Shown: positions 49,144 to 59,380 of the stretch, one piece after another | How the letters are laid out: every line of letters begins with the position of its first letter | How positions within the stretch are numbered: position 1 is the stretch's first letter | NCBI GenBank assembly: GCA_025057615.1 | Contig: JANXBF010000002.1 | Coordinates: forward strand, 17,937-81,936 | Source: Candidatus Calescibacterium sp. | GTDB lineage: Bacteria > DRYD01 | Reading direction: 5' to 3' | Length of the DNA: 64,000 nucleotides | Position numbers and translations under genes: made by a program | The notes under the pieces: generated by a model | Databases searched by the model: none | The model's input: only the letters and a program-made list of their open reading frames with translations | What the model was told of the DNA's origin: nothing

Positions 49144-51195
49144 TTATTCTGATATTAATCCTTTTCTTGTTAGTGTAAATTTGCCACTTTCGTCTATTCT
49201 GAGTATTTTTACTATTATTTCATCATCTATTTTAAATACTTTTCTTGCATCTTGTATGTATCCCATATCTGCTTCTGAGATATGTAGGAGTCCTATTTTA
49301 CCCTCTGCTATTTTGACAAATACTCCATATGGCTCGACTCTTACTATTTTGCCGATGTATACTTTTCCTTCTTGGAAATTGGTTATGTTTTCTATGAGTT
49401 CTTTTGCTTTTATTGCATTTTCCTCATTTGTTGAATAAATAATAACCCTTCCATCATCCTCTATATCTATTTTTACATTGGTCTGCTCTATAATTTTTTT
49501 AATAATTTTTCCTTGTGGACCGATGACTTCTGGTATTTTTGATTGTTCAATTTGTAGTAATGTCACTCTTGGTGCTCTTGGAGAGAGTGAATTGGGTTTT
49601 GGCAATTTTGAATACATCAATTCCAATATTTGTTCTCTGGCTTCTTTAGCTCTGAACAGAGTATCATATATTATATCAAATGTGATTCCTTCTAGTTTGG
49701 TATCCATTTGTATTGCTGTTATTCCATTTTTTGTTCCTGCTATTTTAAAATCCATTTCTCCAAAGAAATCTTCAAACCCTTGTATGTCTGTAAGTAAAAC
49801 ATATTCATTATTTTGAGTAAGCAGCCCTATTGATATACCAGCTATATGTTGTTCTATTGGAACTCCGGCATCCATCAGAGCTAAGCTACTGCCACACACT
49901 GAAGCCATTGATGTTGAACCATTTGATTCCAAAACTTCGGAAACAACTCTTATGGTATAAGGGAAAATATTTTCCGATGGTATCAATGGTTCTAGAGCTT
50001 TTTCTGCTAAATAACCATGTCCTATTTCTCTTCGTGATGGTGGACCTATTCTTTTGGCTTCTCCAACTGAGAACGGAGGGAAGTAATAATGATGCATAAA
50101 TCTCTTGAATTCTTCTTCAAAAGTTAAACCTTCTATCATTTGCTGATCTGCTTTAGTACCTAGAGTAACCACTGATAAAACCTGTGTCTGTCCTCTTGTG
50201 AATATTGCACTTCCATGTGGATATGCCAGTATTCCCGTTTCAATGCTTATCGGTCTTATTTCATTGAAATTTCTGTTGTCTATCCTTCTTTTATCTTTAA
50301 AAATTTGGTCTTTTAAGAACTTTTTTAAAAACTTTTTCTTTGTAACTGAGAATTGGAACTCTGTATATTTGCTTACTTCTTCGAGTAATTCTTTATTTTC
50401 TGAAATTTTTGATTTTAAATTTTCTAGAGTTAGTTCATTCAATAGAATATTTCTTTTTCTTTTATCTGCTTCATTTAAAATATTTTTAGTGATATTGGAG
50501 AAATGTTCAAGATATAATTTTTCCAGTGTTTCGGGAATACTTATTATTGATGGGGGAATTTTCGTTGGTTTTAAATCTTCAATAATTTTCTCTTGAAATT
50601 CTATTAGTTTTTTATTTATTTCAAAAGATTTTTTCATTGCTGAAAATATTTCTTGCTCTGATGTCTGTTTCCCTTTGAACTCTATCATTGTTATTTTATC
50701 TTTGGTAGAACACAGTACTAGCTCAAAATTATCTGTTTTATAGACGTTAGCGCTTACCGGTGATAATATTGGTATCTGGCTTATATTTAGTGCTATCGAA
50801 GCTCCTATGAGTCCAAGTATTTCTGGATTTTCATTTATGTCTGCTGAAAATACCTGAACAAAAACATTTATGTCATGATAAAAATCAGGTATTAGTGGCC
50901 TAAGTGTTCTATCAATCAGTCTAGCTTTAATAATTTCCTGGTCTGTGGGCTTACCCTCTTTCTTTATGAAACCACCAGGAATTTTTCCTACTGCATACAT
51001 TCTTTCCAAATAATCAACTGTTAATGGAGTGAAATCTATATCTTGACGAGGATTTTCTGAAAAAGTGACTGCTACCAGAACCCAACAGGTTCCACTCTTG
51101 ACAACAACACTGCTTGAAGCTTGTTTAGCTATAGTATTTATCTCAAATTCAATATTCTTATTCCCAATGGAGAATGAGTATTTCATATTATTCAC
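49144..51195 (-). CDS. pnp: Polyribonucleotide nucleotidyltransferase (PNPase)
   Basis: RTLRPLIPDFYHDINVFVQV, SMASVCGSSLALMDAGVPI, KH domain IPEVIGPQGKIIKKI and S1 domain YIGKIVRVEPYGVFVKI. Confidence 0.96.
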   Translation of the reverse strand: MNNMKYSFSIGNKNIEFEINTIAKQASSSVVVKSGTCWVLVAVTFSENPRQDIDFTPLTVDYLERMYAVGKIPGGFIKKEGKPTDQEIIKARLIDRTLRPLIPDFYHDINVFVQVFSADINENPEILGLIGASIALNISQIPILSPVSANVYKTDNFELVLCSTKDKITMIEFKGKQTSEQEIFSAMKKSFEINKKLIEFQEKIIEDLKPTKIPPSIISIPETLEKLYLEHFSNITKNILNEADKRKRNILLNELTLENLKSKISENKELLEEVSKYTEFQFSVTKKKFLKKFLKDQIFKDKRRIDNRNFNEIRPISIETGILAYPHGSAIFTRGQTQVLSVVTLGTKADQQMIEGLTFEEEFKRFMHHYYFPPFSVGEAKRIGPPSRREIGHGYLAEKALEPLIPSENIFPYTIRVVSEVLESNGSTSMASVCGSSLALMDAGVPIEQHIAGISIGLLTQNNEYVLLTDIQGFEDFFGEMDFKIAGTKNGITAIQMDTKLEGITFDIIYDTLFRAKEAREQILELMYSKLPKPNSLSPRAPRVTLLQIEQSKIPEVIGPQGKIIKKIIEQTNVKIDIEDDGRVIIYSTNEENAIKAKELIENITNFQEGKVYIGKIVRVEPYGVFVKIAEGKIGLLHISEADMGYIQDARKVFKIDDEIIVKILRIDESGKFTLTRKGLISE

Positions 51196-51781
51196 TTCCT
51201 TTCCATAATCCTTTTTTTTCTCTTTGTGCAGATCTTTGAGCTTCCAAGAATTTATCTTGATATTTTACATTGGGAGGCACTGTATATACTTTTGCATATC
51301 CCTCTTTTAAAAGTATATAATTTAACATTTGACTATTTTCTAAGTATACATAGGCTAACTTTCTATTGTATTTGTCATACATTTGTATATCGTATTCAAG
51401 GTACAGATATTTTGATCGACTAACTAGATTTTCTGTGAATTCTTTGCTTTTTATACCCATTTTTATTATTTCTTCCGAGTTTTTCCCAGTTTTTTTTGAA
51501 TCCCTTTTGAGTTTGGGGTTTTCATTACTTTCTGGAGTATCAACCCCTATTAACCTGACTTTGAATTCTTGGTTATTGTTATAAGATTTAACTTTTATTG
51601 TATCTCCGTCTATTACTTTGATTGGTATTACAATTTCTTTATCTTTCAGGAAGTTTGCATCTTTTTTGAATTCTTGTTGAGCATTCTGATAATTGTTGTT
51701 TAAATACAAGGATAGTAAGAGAATAATAAAGAGTATAATTAAATTGAAAGTTCTGGATATATAATTTATTTTCTTCCTCAT
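51188..51781 (-). CDS. Membrane-anchored/secreted thermonuclease (SNase family)
   Basis: VIDGDTIKVK, VRLIGVDTPES, DKYNRKLAYVYLEN; N-terminal TM segment. Confidence 0.9.
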   Translation of the reverse strand: MRKKINYISRTFNLIILFIILLLSLYLNNNYQNAQQEFKKDANFLKDKEIVIPIKVIDGDTIKVKSYNNNQEFKVRLIGVDTPESNENPKLKRDSKKTGKNSEEIIKMGIKSKEFTENLVSRSKYLYLEYDIQMYDKYNRKLAYVYLENSQMLNYILLKEGYAKVYTVPPNVKYQDKFLEAQRSAQREKKGLWKGSE

Positions 51782-51792
51782 CTATAAAAAAA

Positions 51793-53148
51793 TTACAATA
51801 GTCTTTTTATACTTTCAAAATCTTGATTTTCTAATAATATGTTGTATATTGTCTCTATTTCTGATGGATTTAGATTCTTTAAATTATTTTTATACCAATC
51901 TATTGATTTTATAATTAATTCATACAATTCCTTTATTTCATATTTTGTTTTTGATTTATTTATAATGTATACATGTGTTATTTCATAATCATCTGGATAC
52001 TTTGAAAGATATTCTTTTATTGTTGTTAGTTTTTCTTCTAAATTTGTTTTGTTATTGATTTCTTCTATTATTTTCTGTTTTTCCATGTTTTTAATTTTTT
52101 CCCACGGTATTAGGTGAGAGAACTTTTGGATAATATAGTTATATTCATTATTTTTAGATAATTTTTGGAATTCTTCAAGTTTTTGGAATAGAATTTCCCC
52201 TATTTTTTCACTTGATTGATTGTTATTTAGCATTGATTCTACATACATTGATATATATTCTATATTATATGGTTCCAAATTTAGAAGAGTTTTAGCTATT
52301 GTTAACATTTTATCATTTAGTTTTTTTTCTGTACATATTTTGTAAGCATTTTTCAAGATTGTTTGTTGCTTTTCTTTTTGGTTGAATCTACCAAGCCAAT
52401 TTGAATATTCTACATAGAGATTTATGTTATATGGATCTATAGTTATCCTTTTCTCAAATGTTTTTATTATTATTTCTTGAAAATTGTTTATATTTTCTGG
52501 AAATATTTCTATAAAATTGTTTTTATTGATTATGTCTAATATTTCGATGTAGCTGTTTAGCTGTAATAGTATGTTAAACGCTTCGAAAAGGTATTTTTTA
52601 GCTGTTTCTTTTTCACCTAATTTCAAGAGAGTATTTGTTAGCTTTATGTACTCTGTAGATAATTGTATTTTTTTAGTTGGATCTGATTTTAATTTTTCTA
52701 CTTTTTTATAATATAGCCTCAGTAGATCTCTGTATAGACCGGATTCCAAATATATGTTTTCACTGTCATCATACCAGCTTATGCTTTGTAATAGCTCACT
52801 TATATCTCCAACCAATTCTTGTGATATGGCTTTTTCTATTGTATTTGTTGATGTTTTTATAACTTCTATTAGGTTAACTTTGTATATTGTTGATGATGTT
52901 TTCATTTTAGACAGTGCTAATAATAGATTAATTTTGGGATTATCGGGGAAAGATTTCTGTAGCTCTGTTAAAGTTGATTCCATTGTTTTAATATTACCTG
53001 CCATATATAAGCTTACTGCCCTTGGAATAGTGGAGTATAGCCTGTATTCTTGAGGATAATCCTTATCAACATTTGTTTTTATCTTGTTTATTTTGGATAT
53101 TAATTCTGTAAGTATCAATCTTAATTTTCTCTTTATAATACTCTTCAT
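51793..53148 (-). CDS. Helical-repeat (TPR-like) hypothetical protein
   Basis: 451 aa with repeated helical segments such as NLYVEYSNWLGRFNQKEKQQTILKNAYKIC. Confidence 0.7.
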   Translation of the reverse strand: MKSIIKRKLRLILTELISKINKIKTNVDKDYPQEYRLYSTIPRAVSLYMAGNIKTMESTLTELQKSFPDNPKINLLLALSKMKTSSTIYKVNLIEVIKTSTNTIEKAISQELVGDISELLQSISWYDDSENIYLESGLYRDLLRLYYKKVEKLKSDPTKKIQLSTEYIKLTNTLLKLGEKETAKKYLFEAFNILLQLNSYIEILDIINKNNFIEIFPENINNFQEIIIKTFEKRITIDPYNINLYVEYSNWLGRFNQKEKQQTILKNAYKICTEKKLNDKMLTIAKTLLNLEPYNIEYISMYVESMLNNNQSSEKIGEILFQKLEEFQKLSKNNEYNYIIQKFSHLIPWEKIKNMEKQKIIEEINNKTNLEEKLTTIKEYLSKYPDDYEITHVYIINKSKTKYEIKELYELIIKSIDWYKNNLKNLNPSEIETIYNILLENQDFESIKRLL

Positions 53149-53395
53149 ATTCGGTAATTTGTATGAAATTTATTTCACTAATTAGATATATTAGAGATAG
53201 CTGTAGAAGACTATTGTTTGTGTTTGCCAGTAAGTTGATTATATCATCAACTATATTTTTAACAAGATTATCATCAAAATAGGTTCTATAATAGAATGCT
53301 AAATCTTTTACTCCTTGTTCGTAAATGTAACCTATGTCTTTATCCTCAATTTTGGTTTTTAATATATCTAATTTGTTTTTCCAAAACTCATCCAT
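53066..53395 (-). CDS. Hypothetical protein overlapping the downstream TPR gene by 83 bp
   Basis: 109-aa ORF in a different frame; abuts the 985-aa TPR gene. Confidence 0.5.
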   Translation of the reverse strand: MDEFWKNKLDILKTKIEDKDIGYIYEQGVKDLAFYYRTYFDDNLVKNIVDDIINLLANTNNSLLQLSLIYLISEINFIQITEYEEYYKEKIKIDTYRINIQNKQDKNKC

Positions 53396-56352
53396 TATTT
53401 TATTGTTAATGTTTTATAAAATTCTATTAATTCTGTTTCTCTTATTTCATCAATAATTAGCTGAAGTTTTTCTAATATTTTTTGAGAGAATTCAGGGTCA
53501 ATATTTTTGTTGTACCAACATTGAATTAAACTTATCATAAACTGTGCATTTGGATCATCTAAATCCTCTATTACTTTGTTTATATAATTATTTATTAATG
53601 TTTGATCATTATTATTAATTATGAGTTCAATTATTTGTATGAGACTATTTTTTAGATTGTTTTTTACAATTTGACTTTCTTTAATTATATTTATCAAATT
53701 TGATAGATAGTTTTTAATTTCTTCAAACTTAATGAATATTAAACAGGGATAATTTGAAGCCGTTAAATAGGATATTATCCAAATATTTTTATTTAGTTTA
53801 TTATTTTCCAGTAATTTGAGATAAGAATCATATGGATTTTCAAATGTTGTAAAGGGTAATATTATTGTCCGTATATTTATATCTTCTATTAAAGATAGAT
53901 CTATCATAATTTTTTCTGTTATTTTGCTGTATATTTCTGTTAGCAAGTTTGTTATATCTGATGTCTTTTTTATTAATTTTTCTACGGTGCTGATTTTTTG
54001 GTTTTTTATTGCGTTTATAATTATCCATCCTTTAGTTTTGAGCGAAATATTTTCAAAAACTGAGCTATAATCAACGTTGTTTAAAAGCAATTCTATATTT
54101 TCCATACTTAATAATTCTATGTTTTTGAAAGAGGAAATTTTCAAAAAAATATATATAAAATCTATGTTTTTTTCTTCATTAAGTACATCTATGTACGTTT
54201 TTTTTATCTCTTCTTCTTTATCGGGATATTTTTCTGTCAGTAAAGTATATAATTTTATAAAGTTGCTTACATAGTTATTGTTTATTGTATATCTTATTAT
54301 TTCTTTTATAGAATATTTAAATTCTTCATAATTTTTTGATATTGAAACCTGTTCTAATATTGAAATTATTGGATCTGTATTTTGAATATTTGGTATTGAA
54401 ATATATTCCAAAGATTTTTCATATCCAATTTGTTTTATGGCTTCTATGAGTTTTTGTTTAACCATATTTAGATTGTAAGTATTTGCTATTATTAATATTC
54501 TGTAAATCCAAATAAATAAACGGAACTTATTTGTTGTTATTTGGGAAATGTTATTTATGAGTTGTATAGAATTTGATATTACTGTTTCTACTGAGTTAAA
54601 ATTTGAAAGGATGTTAAGAAGAGTGTTTTCATACATTTCTATTTCTATATTTCTAATTTGTTCGATATCTATTTTTGTATCTGTTTGTACTTCTATTTGT
54701 TTTTCTTCTTCTTGGTATACTTTTTCTTTTTCTATTTCTTTGATTAATTCTTCTTTTGTCATTATTACTGTAGATTTAATTTCTTCTTGAACATCTTCTT
54801 TTGTTGCTAATTCTAACTGATTTGAAGTTAATTCAGATTTATCTAATTCAGATTTATTTGGTATTAATTCTGTTTTGTCAAAATTTTTTTCTATTGTCGA
54901 TTTGGTTAATAATGGTTTTTCTAATGTTGGCTTTTCTAATGTTTGCTTTTCTGTGAAAGGTTTATCTTGTTTAGTGAGAGTTGGTTTATCAACTGTTTTC
55001 ATTTGAGAAAATTCTTTTTTAAGAAATGCTGATTGTTTTATACCTAATGTGCTTTCTTTTATCAGAACATTTTCTTTTTTTGTTAATAGAGTTTTTTTTG
55101 ATAAATCTTCTTGAGAGTCTTTTCTTATAAATATACCGGTGCTTTTTTTAGTTGTCTTTGGTAATGTCTCTCTGATTTCTGTATTTTTTTCTGTATTTTT
55201 ATAATAGATATATTTCGATTGATTTTCTTGGTTTGTTGATATTTTATCTTCAATTTTTGATTCTTGTTGAATTCCTTGTTTTGATGATATTATATCTTCT
55301 ATTTTTGACTCTTGTTGAGTTATTTGTTCTTCTATTAGGTTTTCCATATTTTCTACTTTAGTTTCTTCTTTGGTCATTTCTACTTTTTGTTCTTCTGTTG
55401 CAATATGTTCTATTATGTTTCTATACTTTTCCAAATATGATTCTTTTATAGTTACTAATATATCCATTGCTTCTTTTAATTCTTTATTTTGATTACTTTG
55501 GTATAGTTCGGGTATAACTTGATCCAGTACTTTTTCAGCTTCTACTTTATTACCCGAGTGGAAATGTATTATTCCTAGCAAATATCGATATTTGGGATTA
55601 AGCGGATCAAGCTCAATTGCTCTTTTTATTGCTATATTTGCTCCACGATAATTACCTTTTAGGTTATCTATTTCTGCTATTTTGTATAAAACTTCTGGAT
55701 CATTCTGGTTATATCTTAATAAGCTTCTGAGAATTTTGGAAGCAGATTCAAACTCTCTTTTTTTAGCATATAATTCTACTAATTCCATTATATTATCTCT
55801 GTTTGCTGGATCTATTACGCTTATTTGTTCTCGTAATTTTATTTTCTCTTCTAAATTGGAAATTTTTTCTATTGCCTGTAAATAGAAGTTGACTGCTTTA
55901 TCTATGTGTCCTTCTGTTTCATATACATTTGCAGCCAATATTATATTATCTATATCGTTGGGGTTTGCATTTATTATCTCCGTCATTATGTTTATTGCTT
56001 TTCCGAATTTCCCTATACTGGATAATACTTTTATATATGTTTTTATATATATATTTTTTTCTACTTGATCTATGTTTATATTACTTAGAAAGTTGATGAA
56101 TTTTTCAAAAATTTCATCATCTTCCGGAAAGATTGAAAGTGCTTTTTGATACTCTATCAATGCTATATTTGGCTTATTACTTATAAATTTGTCAATATAT
56201 AACATTATTCCGTCTCTTAGATCTGCTAAATATCCATATTTACAAAGAAAGTTAAGTATTTCGTTTATAACATTATAATCTATATTTTCATTTGATAATA
56301 ATTCTTTGTATTCGTTTAATTTATTTAGTATTTCTTCTCTACTATTGAACAT
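53395..56352 (-). CDS. Large TPR protein with Lys/Glu/Thr-rich repetitive linker
   Basis: N-terminal TPR units (DPEVLYKIAEIDNLKGNYRGANIAIKRAIELDPLNPKYRYLLGIIHFHSGN); linker with QQESKIEDIISSKQGIQQESKIEDKIS and TLEKPTLEKPLLTK. Confidence 0.85.
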   Translation of the reverse strand: MFNSREEILNKLNEYKELLSNENIDYNVINEILNFLCKYGYLADLRDGIMLYIDKFISNKPNIALIEYQKALSIFPEDDEIFEKFINFLSNINIDQVEKNIYIKTYIKVLSSIGKFGKAINIMTEIINANPNDIDNIILAANVYETEGHIDKAVNFYLQAIEKISNLEEKIKLREQISVIDPANRDNIMELVELYAKKREFESASKILRSLLRYNQNDPEVLYKIAEIDNLKGNYRGANIAIKRAIELDPLNPKYRYLLGIIHFHSGNKVEAEKVLDQVIPELYQSNQNKELKEAMDILVTIKESYLEKYRNIIEHIATEEQKVEMTKEETKVENMENLIEEQITQQESKIEDIISSKQGIQQESKIEDKISTNQENQSKYIYYKNTEKNTEIRETLPKTTKKSTGIFIRKDSQEDLSKKTLLTKKENVLIKESTLGIKQSAFLKKEFSQMKTVDKPTLTKQDKPFTEKQTLEKPTLEKPLLTKSTIEKNFDKTELIPNKSELDKSELTSNQLELATKEDVQEEIKSTVIMTKEELIKEIEKEKVYQEEEKQIEVQTDTKIDIEQIRNIEIEMYENTLLNILSNFNSVETVISNSIQLINNISQITTNKFRLFIWIYRILIIANTYNLNMVKQKLIEAIKQIGYEKSLEYISIPNIQNTDPIISILEQVSISKNYEEFKYSIKEIIRYTINNNYVSNFIKLYTLLTEKYPDKEEEIKKTYIDVLNEEKNIDFIYIFLKISSFKNIELLSMENIELLLNNVDYSSVFENISLKTKGWIIINAIKNQKISTVEKLIKKTSDITNLLTEIYSKITEKIMIDLSLIEDINIRTIILPFTTFENPYDSYLKLLENNKLNKNIWIISYLTASNYPCLIFIKFEEIKNYLSNLINIIKESQIVKNNLKNSLIQIIELIINNNDQTLINNYINKVIEDLDDPNAQFMISLIQCWYNKNIDPEFSQKILEKLQLIIDEIRETELIEFYKTLTIK

Positions 56353-56446
56353 GTTTTATCCCATTTATTAATATTCAACAATGCACATCTTTTCCCTTAT
56401 GTTTATATTTATTTCCTGCTTCAATAAATAATACAACTTAGAGATA

Positions 56447-58432
56447 TTATTTCTTCCATGTTAAATTTATAATTCCTATTATTATACCAATAAGAATCCA
56501 CGAATAATAGTTATAAAATAATCCATTGAAAACTTTCCTTGTTAATAATGATAAATATGTCATTAAAATAGCTAAGCCAATTATCAACCTTACTATTATT
56601 TTATTATCAATAAATGAAAGGAAAGTAGAGAATGGTTTCATTATATGAATATAAAACAATTCGTAAGCATTATCTATATAGTATCTTTTTTCTAGTAATT
56701 TGTATATACCCTGTACTATCGATGGAATTGTTCTTTTAGAATTGATAACATATATGAAATATCCTAGTATTAGTCCTATTATTAGCATTAATGTTGATCC
56801 ACTTGCCAAAAGTGGATCTATTTTTATGGATACAAATGGTATGGTTTTGTAGACTTCTTCTATATAGTGACCCATATAGTGTTTTGGAATTATGAAATCA
56901 AAAGGAAGATTTATTATTCCTCCTATTGTTGATAGAAAAGCTAAGATCCACAGAGGTACTGTCATATTCAGCGGGACTTCCTTAACGTGTAAGTTTATTT
57001 CATTGGATATTTGAGGATCTATTCCCACTGATTTAATTTCTTCTTGTGATTTTTCCTTTATGAAGGCCACCCAAATTATTCTTCCCATGTAAAAGGATGT
57101 CAAAAGAACGGTTATGAAACCTATTACAAAGAATAGGGGAAATTCCTTATACACTGAGAGAAGTATCTCATCTTTGCTAAAAAATCCACTCATTGGGAAT
57201 AGTCCTATCAATGCCAATGTGCCAATTAGAAAAAGCCAAAATGTTTGCTTCATATTCTTTTTGAGATTATTCATAAGCCATATATCGTTGGGGTCTATAT
57301 GATGATGTTGATGATTATGATGAGCTCTTTCTATTGCTGTAATTACATTTCCTGCGCTCATGAATAAGAGAGCTTTAAAGAAACCATGCGTTATTAAATG
57401 AAATATTGCTGCTACTATACCTGCTCCTGCACTTGATAAAGCCATGAACATGTATCCCAATTGACTCATTGTTGAATATGCTAGGATCCTCTTGATGTCC
57501 CTATTAACTAATCCCATTGTTGCTGCTAAGAAAGCGGATACGGCTCCTACTAATCCTATTAATACTGTAAGTTTTATTCCAAATATTTCTGTGTTATAAA
57601 ACATTGGATACAATCTGGCTATAAAATATACTCCTGCTGCTACCATTGTTGCTGCATGTATGAGAGCTGAAACTGGTGTTGGACCCTCCATGGCATCTGG
57701 TAACCATATGTGCAGTGGAAACTGAGCCGACTTTCCAAAAGCTGATATCATTATACCAATTGGTACTAATATTAATAAGCCCTTTATTAATTCTACATTA
57801 GAAAAATATTTGTTCAATTCGATTATATCTAAGCTTATACCGTTAGATATTAAAATGAATAAAGCAAGTAGTAATCCAAGATCTCCCAGTCTTGTTATAA
57901 AAAATGCTTTCTTTGCAGCTATTGAGGCACTGTCTTTGTGATACCAATAGCCAATTAAAAGATAGGAACATAGCCCCATTAGCTCCCACCCTATTATGAA
58001 AGTAATTAATGATGATGATAGAACTGTTATTAACATTCCTGATGTAAAAAGGCTTAGGTAAGCAAAGAAACGTGGATAGTCTTTGTCATGTTCCATGTAA
58101 CCTGTAGAGTATACTTGGATCATCAATACTACTACCGTAACCATTAATAAAACAAACATACTTAAATTATCGTAAAGAAATCCAATGTTTATAGGTATAA
58201 AATTTGTCCAGCTGTACAGATTTATTATCATTGGTTCTTTTCCTATTTGTTTGAAAAAAATAATGAAGCTGAGAATCATTGAAACAAATATTGATAATAT
58301 GGTTACTGAGGAATATACGTGTTTATTCAATTTTAATGATTTACCTGGCTTTTCAAACAAAAAAACCAGTAAAGCTACGACAAAGAAGGCTATTAATGGC
58401 AGGAGAGGGATTATTGTTCCCATTATCTCCAT
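56447..58432 (-). CDS. nuoL: NADH-quinone oxidoreductase subunit L
   Basis: GWELMGLCSYLLIGYWYHKDSA, FPLHIWLPDAMEGPTPVSALIHAATMVAAGVY, MSQLGYMFMALSSAG. Confidence 0.95.
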   Translation of the reverse strand: MEIMGTIIPLLPLIAFFVVALLVFLFEKPGKSLKLNKHVYSSVTILSIFVSMILSFIIFFKQIGKEPMIINLYSWTNFIPINIGFLYDNLSMFVLLMVTVVVLMIQVYSTGYMEHDKDYPRFFAYLSLFTSGMLITVLSSSLITFIIGWELMGLCSYLLIGYWYHKDSASIAAKKAFFITRLGDLGLLLALFILISNGISLDIIELNKYFSNVELIKGLLILVPIGIMISAFGKSAQFPLHIWLPDAMEGPTPVSALIHAATMVAAGVYFIARLYPMFYNTEIFGIKLTVLIGLVGAVSAFLAATMGLVNRDIKRILAYSTMSQLGYMFMALSSAGAGIVAAIFHLITHGFFKALLFMSAGNVITAIERAHHNHQHHHIDPNDIWLMNNLKKNMKQTFWLFLIGTLALIGLFPMSGFFSKDEILLSVYKEFPLFFVIGFITVLLTSFYMGRIIWVAFIKEKSQEEIKSVGIDPQISNEINLHVKEVPLNMTVPLWILAFLSTIGGIINLPFDFIIPKHYMGHYIEEVYKTIPFVSIKIDPLLASGSTLMLIIGLILGYFIYVINSKRTIPSIVQGIYKLLEKRYYIDNAYELFYIHIMKPFSTFLSFIDNKIIVRLIIGLAILMTYLSLLTRKVFNGLFYNYYSWILIGIIIGIINLTWKK

Positions 58433-58570
58433 AAAATTCCCTCCACTTCTATTCTTGATTAAATAAAAAATTATATTTTTTAATGACTTATCCTTGTTAA
58501 AAATTAACAGTTTTCGAGTGTCTTTTCATTTGAAAAGTTACATTTCAAAAATAAAATATTTCATTAAAAA

Positions 58571-58591
58571 TTTTTACATTTTTTTTACAAA
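58571..58591. promoter_or_regulatory. T-tract/TTTACA element, identical copy of 12402-12422
   Basis: TTTTTACATTTTTTTTACAAA. Confidence 0.5.
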
Positions 58592-58676
58592 ATTTTAAGG
58601 GTAATATCATTTCCTTATCTAATTATTCTATAGAGAGGATAAATTGAAAAAAATTAGATTTGAGGGAGGAAATTGT

Positions 58677-59324
58677 ATGTCAGGTATAAATCCAAATGAT
58701 ATGGTTAATAGGCTTACTCAACAGGGAGCAAAGCAGACGGCTTCCACTTTTGGAGCTATGTCTAAGAAAACAGATGACAAACAAAAGTTAGAGAAACAAT
58801 CTTATGATATTAATAAACAGTATCAAATATTAGATAAACACAGTCAAACCAAGGAACTAGAGCAAAATGCTAAACATTCTGGATTAATTTCACAAAGCCT
58901 GACAAATAAAGAACTGGAAGAAGAATCTGTAATGTTTGATGAAGAGTTTTTAATAGAAGAAGGAGCTAAAGAACAAGGATTGTTGACAACTAAACAAGAT
59001 GTTAGTCTTGAAGAAAATGAGGAAATAGGAATCCAAACTCTTTCTTCAACTGCCGATAAAGAAAAAAGAATCTTTAACGAATTAGCCAGTAAAGTTGGAG
59101 TCTCTGCAGAAGAAATAGAATTGGCAGCCAGGCAGGAAGTGGAGAACCAATTAGCGACAAACAAGAATGAAATGAACCAACTTAAGTTTCCAACAGAAAC
59201 TTCTTATATTGAAACTGAGATATATCAAGATACTAAACCTGCAGGAACTGAAATAAAAGAAGGCAAATTAATAATACTAGATAATAATCCTATAGATATA
59301 GAAATTGCTGAAAAAGAATTTTAA
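58677..59324 (+). CDS. Hydrophilic orphan hypothetical protein
   Basis: ATG at 58677 preceded by GAGGGAGGA; MSGINPNDMVNRLTQQGAKQTASTFG; no family recognised. Confidence 0.7.
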   Translation: MSGINPNDMVNRLTQQGAKQTASTFGAMSKKTDDKQKLEKQSYDINKQYQILDKHSQTKELEQNAKHSGLISQSLTNKELEEESVMFDEEFLIEEGAKEQGLLTTKQDVSLEENEEIGIQTLSSTADKEKRIFNELASKVGVSAEEIELAARQEVENQLATNKNEMNQLKFPTETSYIETEIYQDTKPAGTEIKEGKLIILDNNPIDIEIAEKEF

Positions 59325-59380
59325 AATCGATAAATTAAAACTACAGAAAAATTTTCGATTGAATATTGTAAAAAATTACA

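Noticed and set aside
49181-50596. Plus-strand ORFs of 85-132 aa opposite pnp
   Set aside because: Antisense shadows of PNPase.
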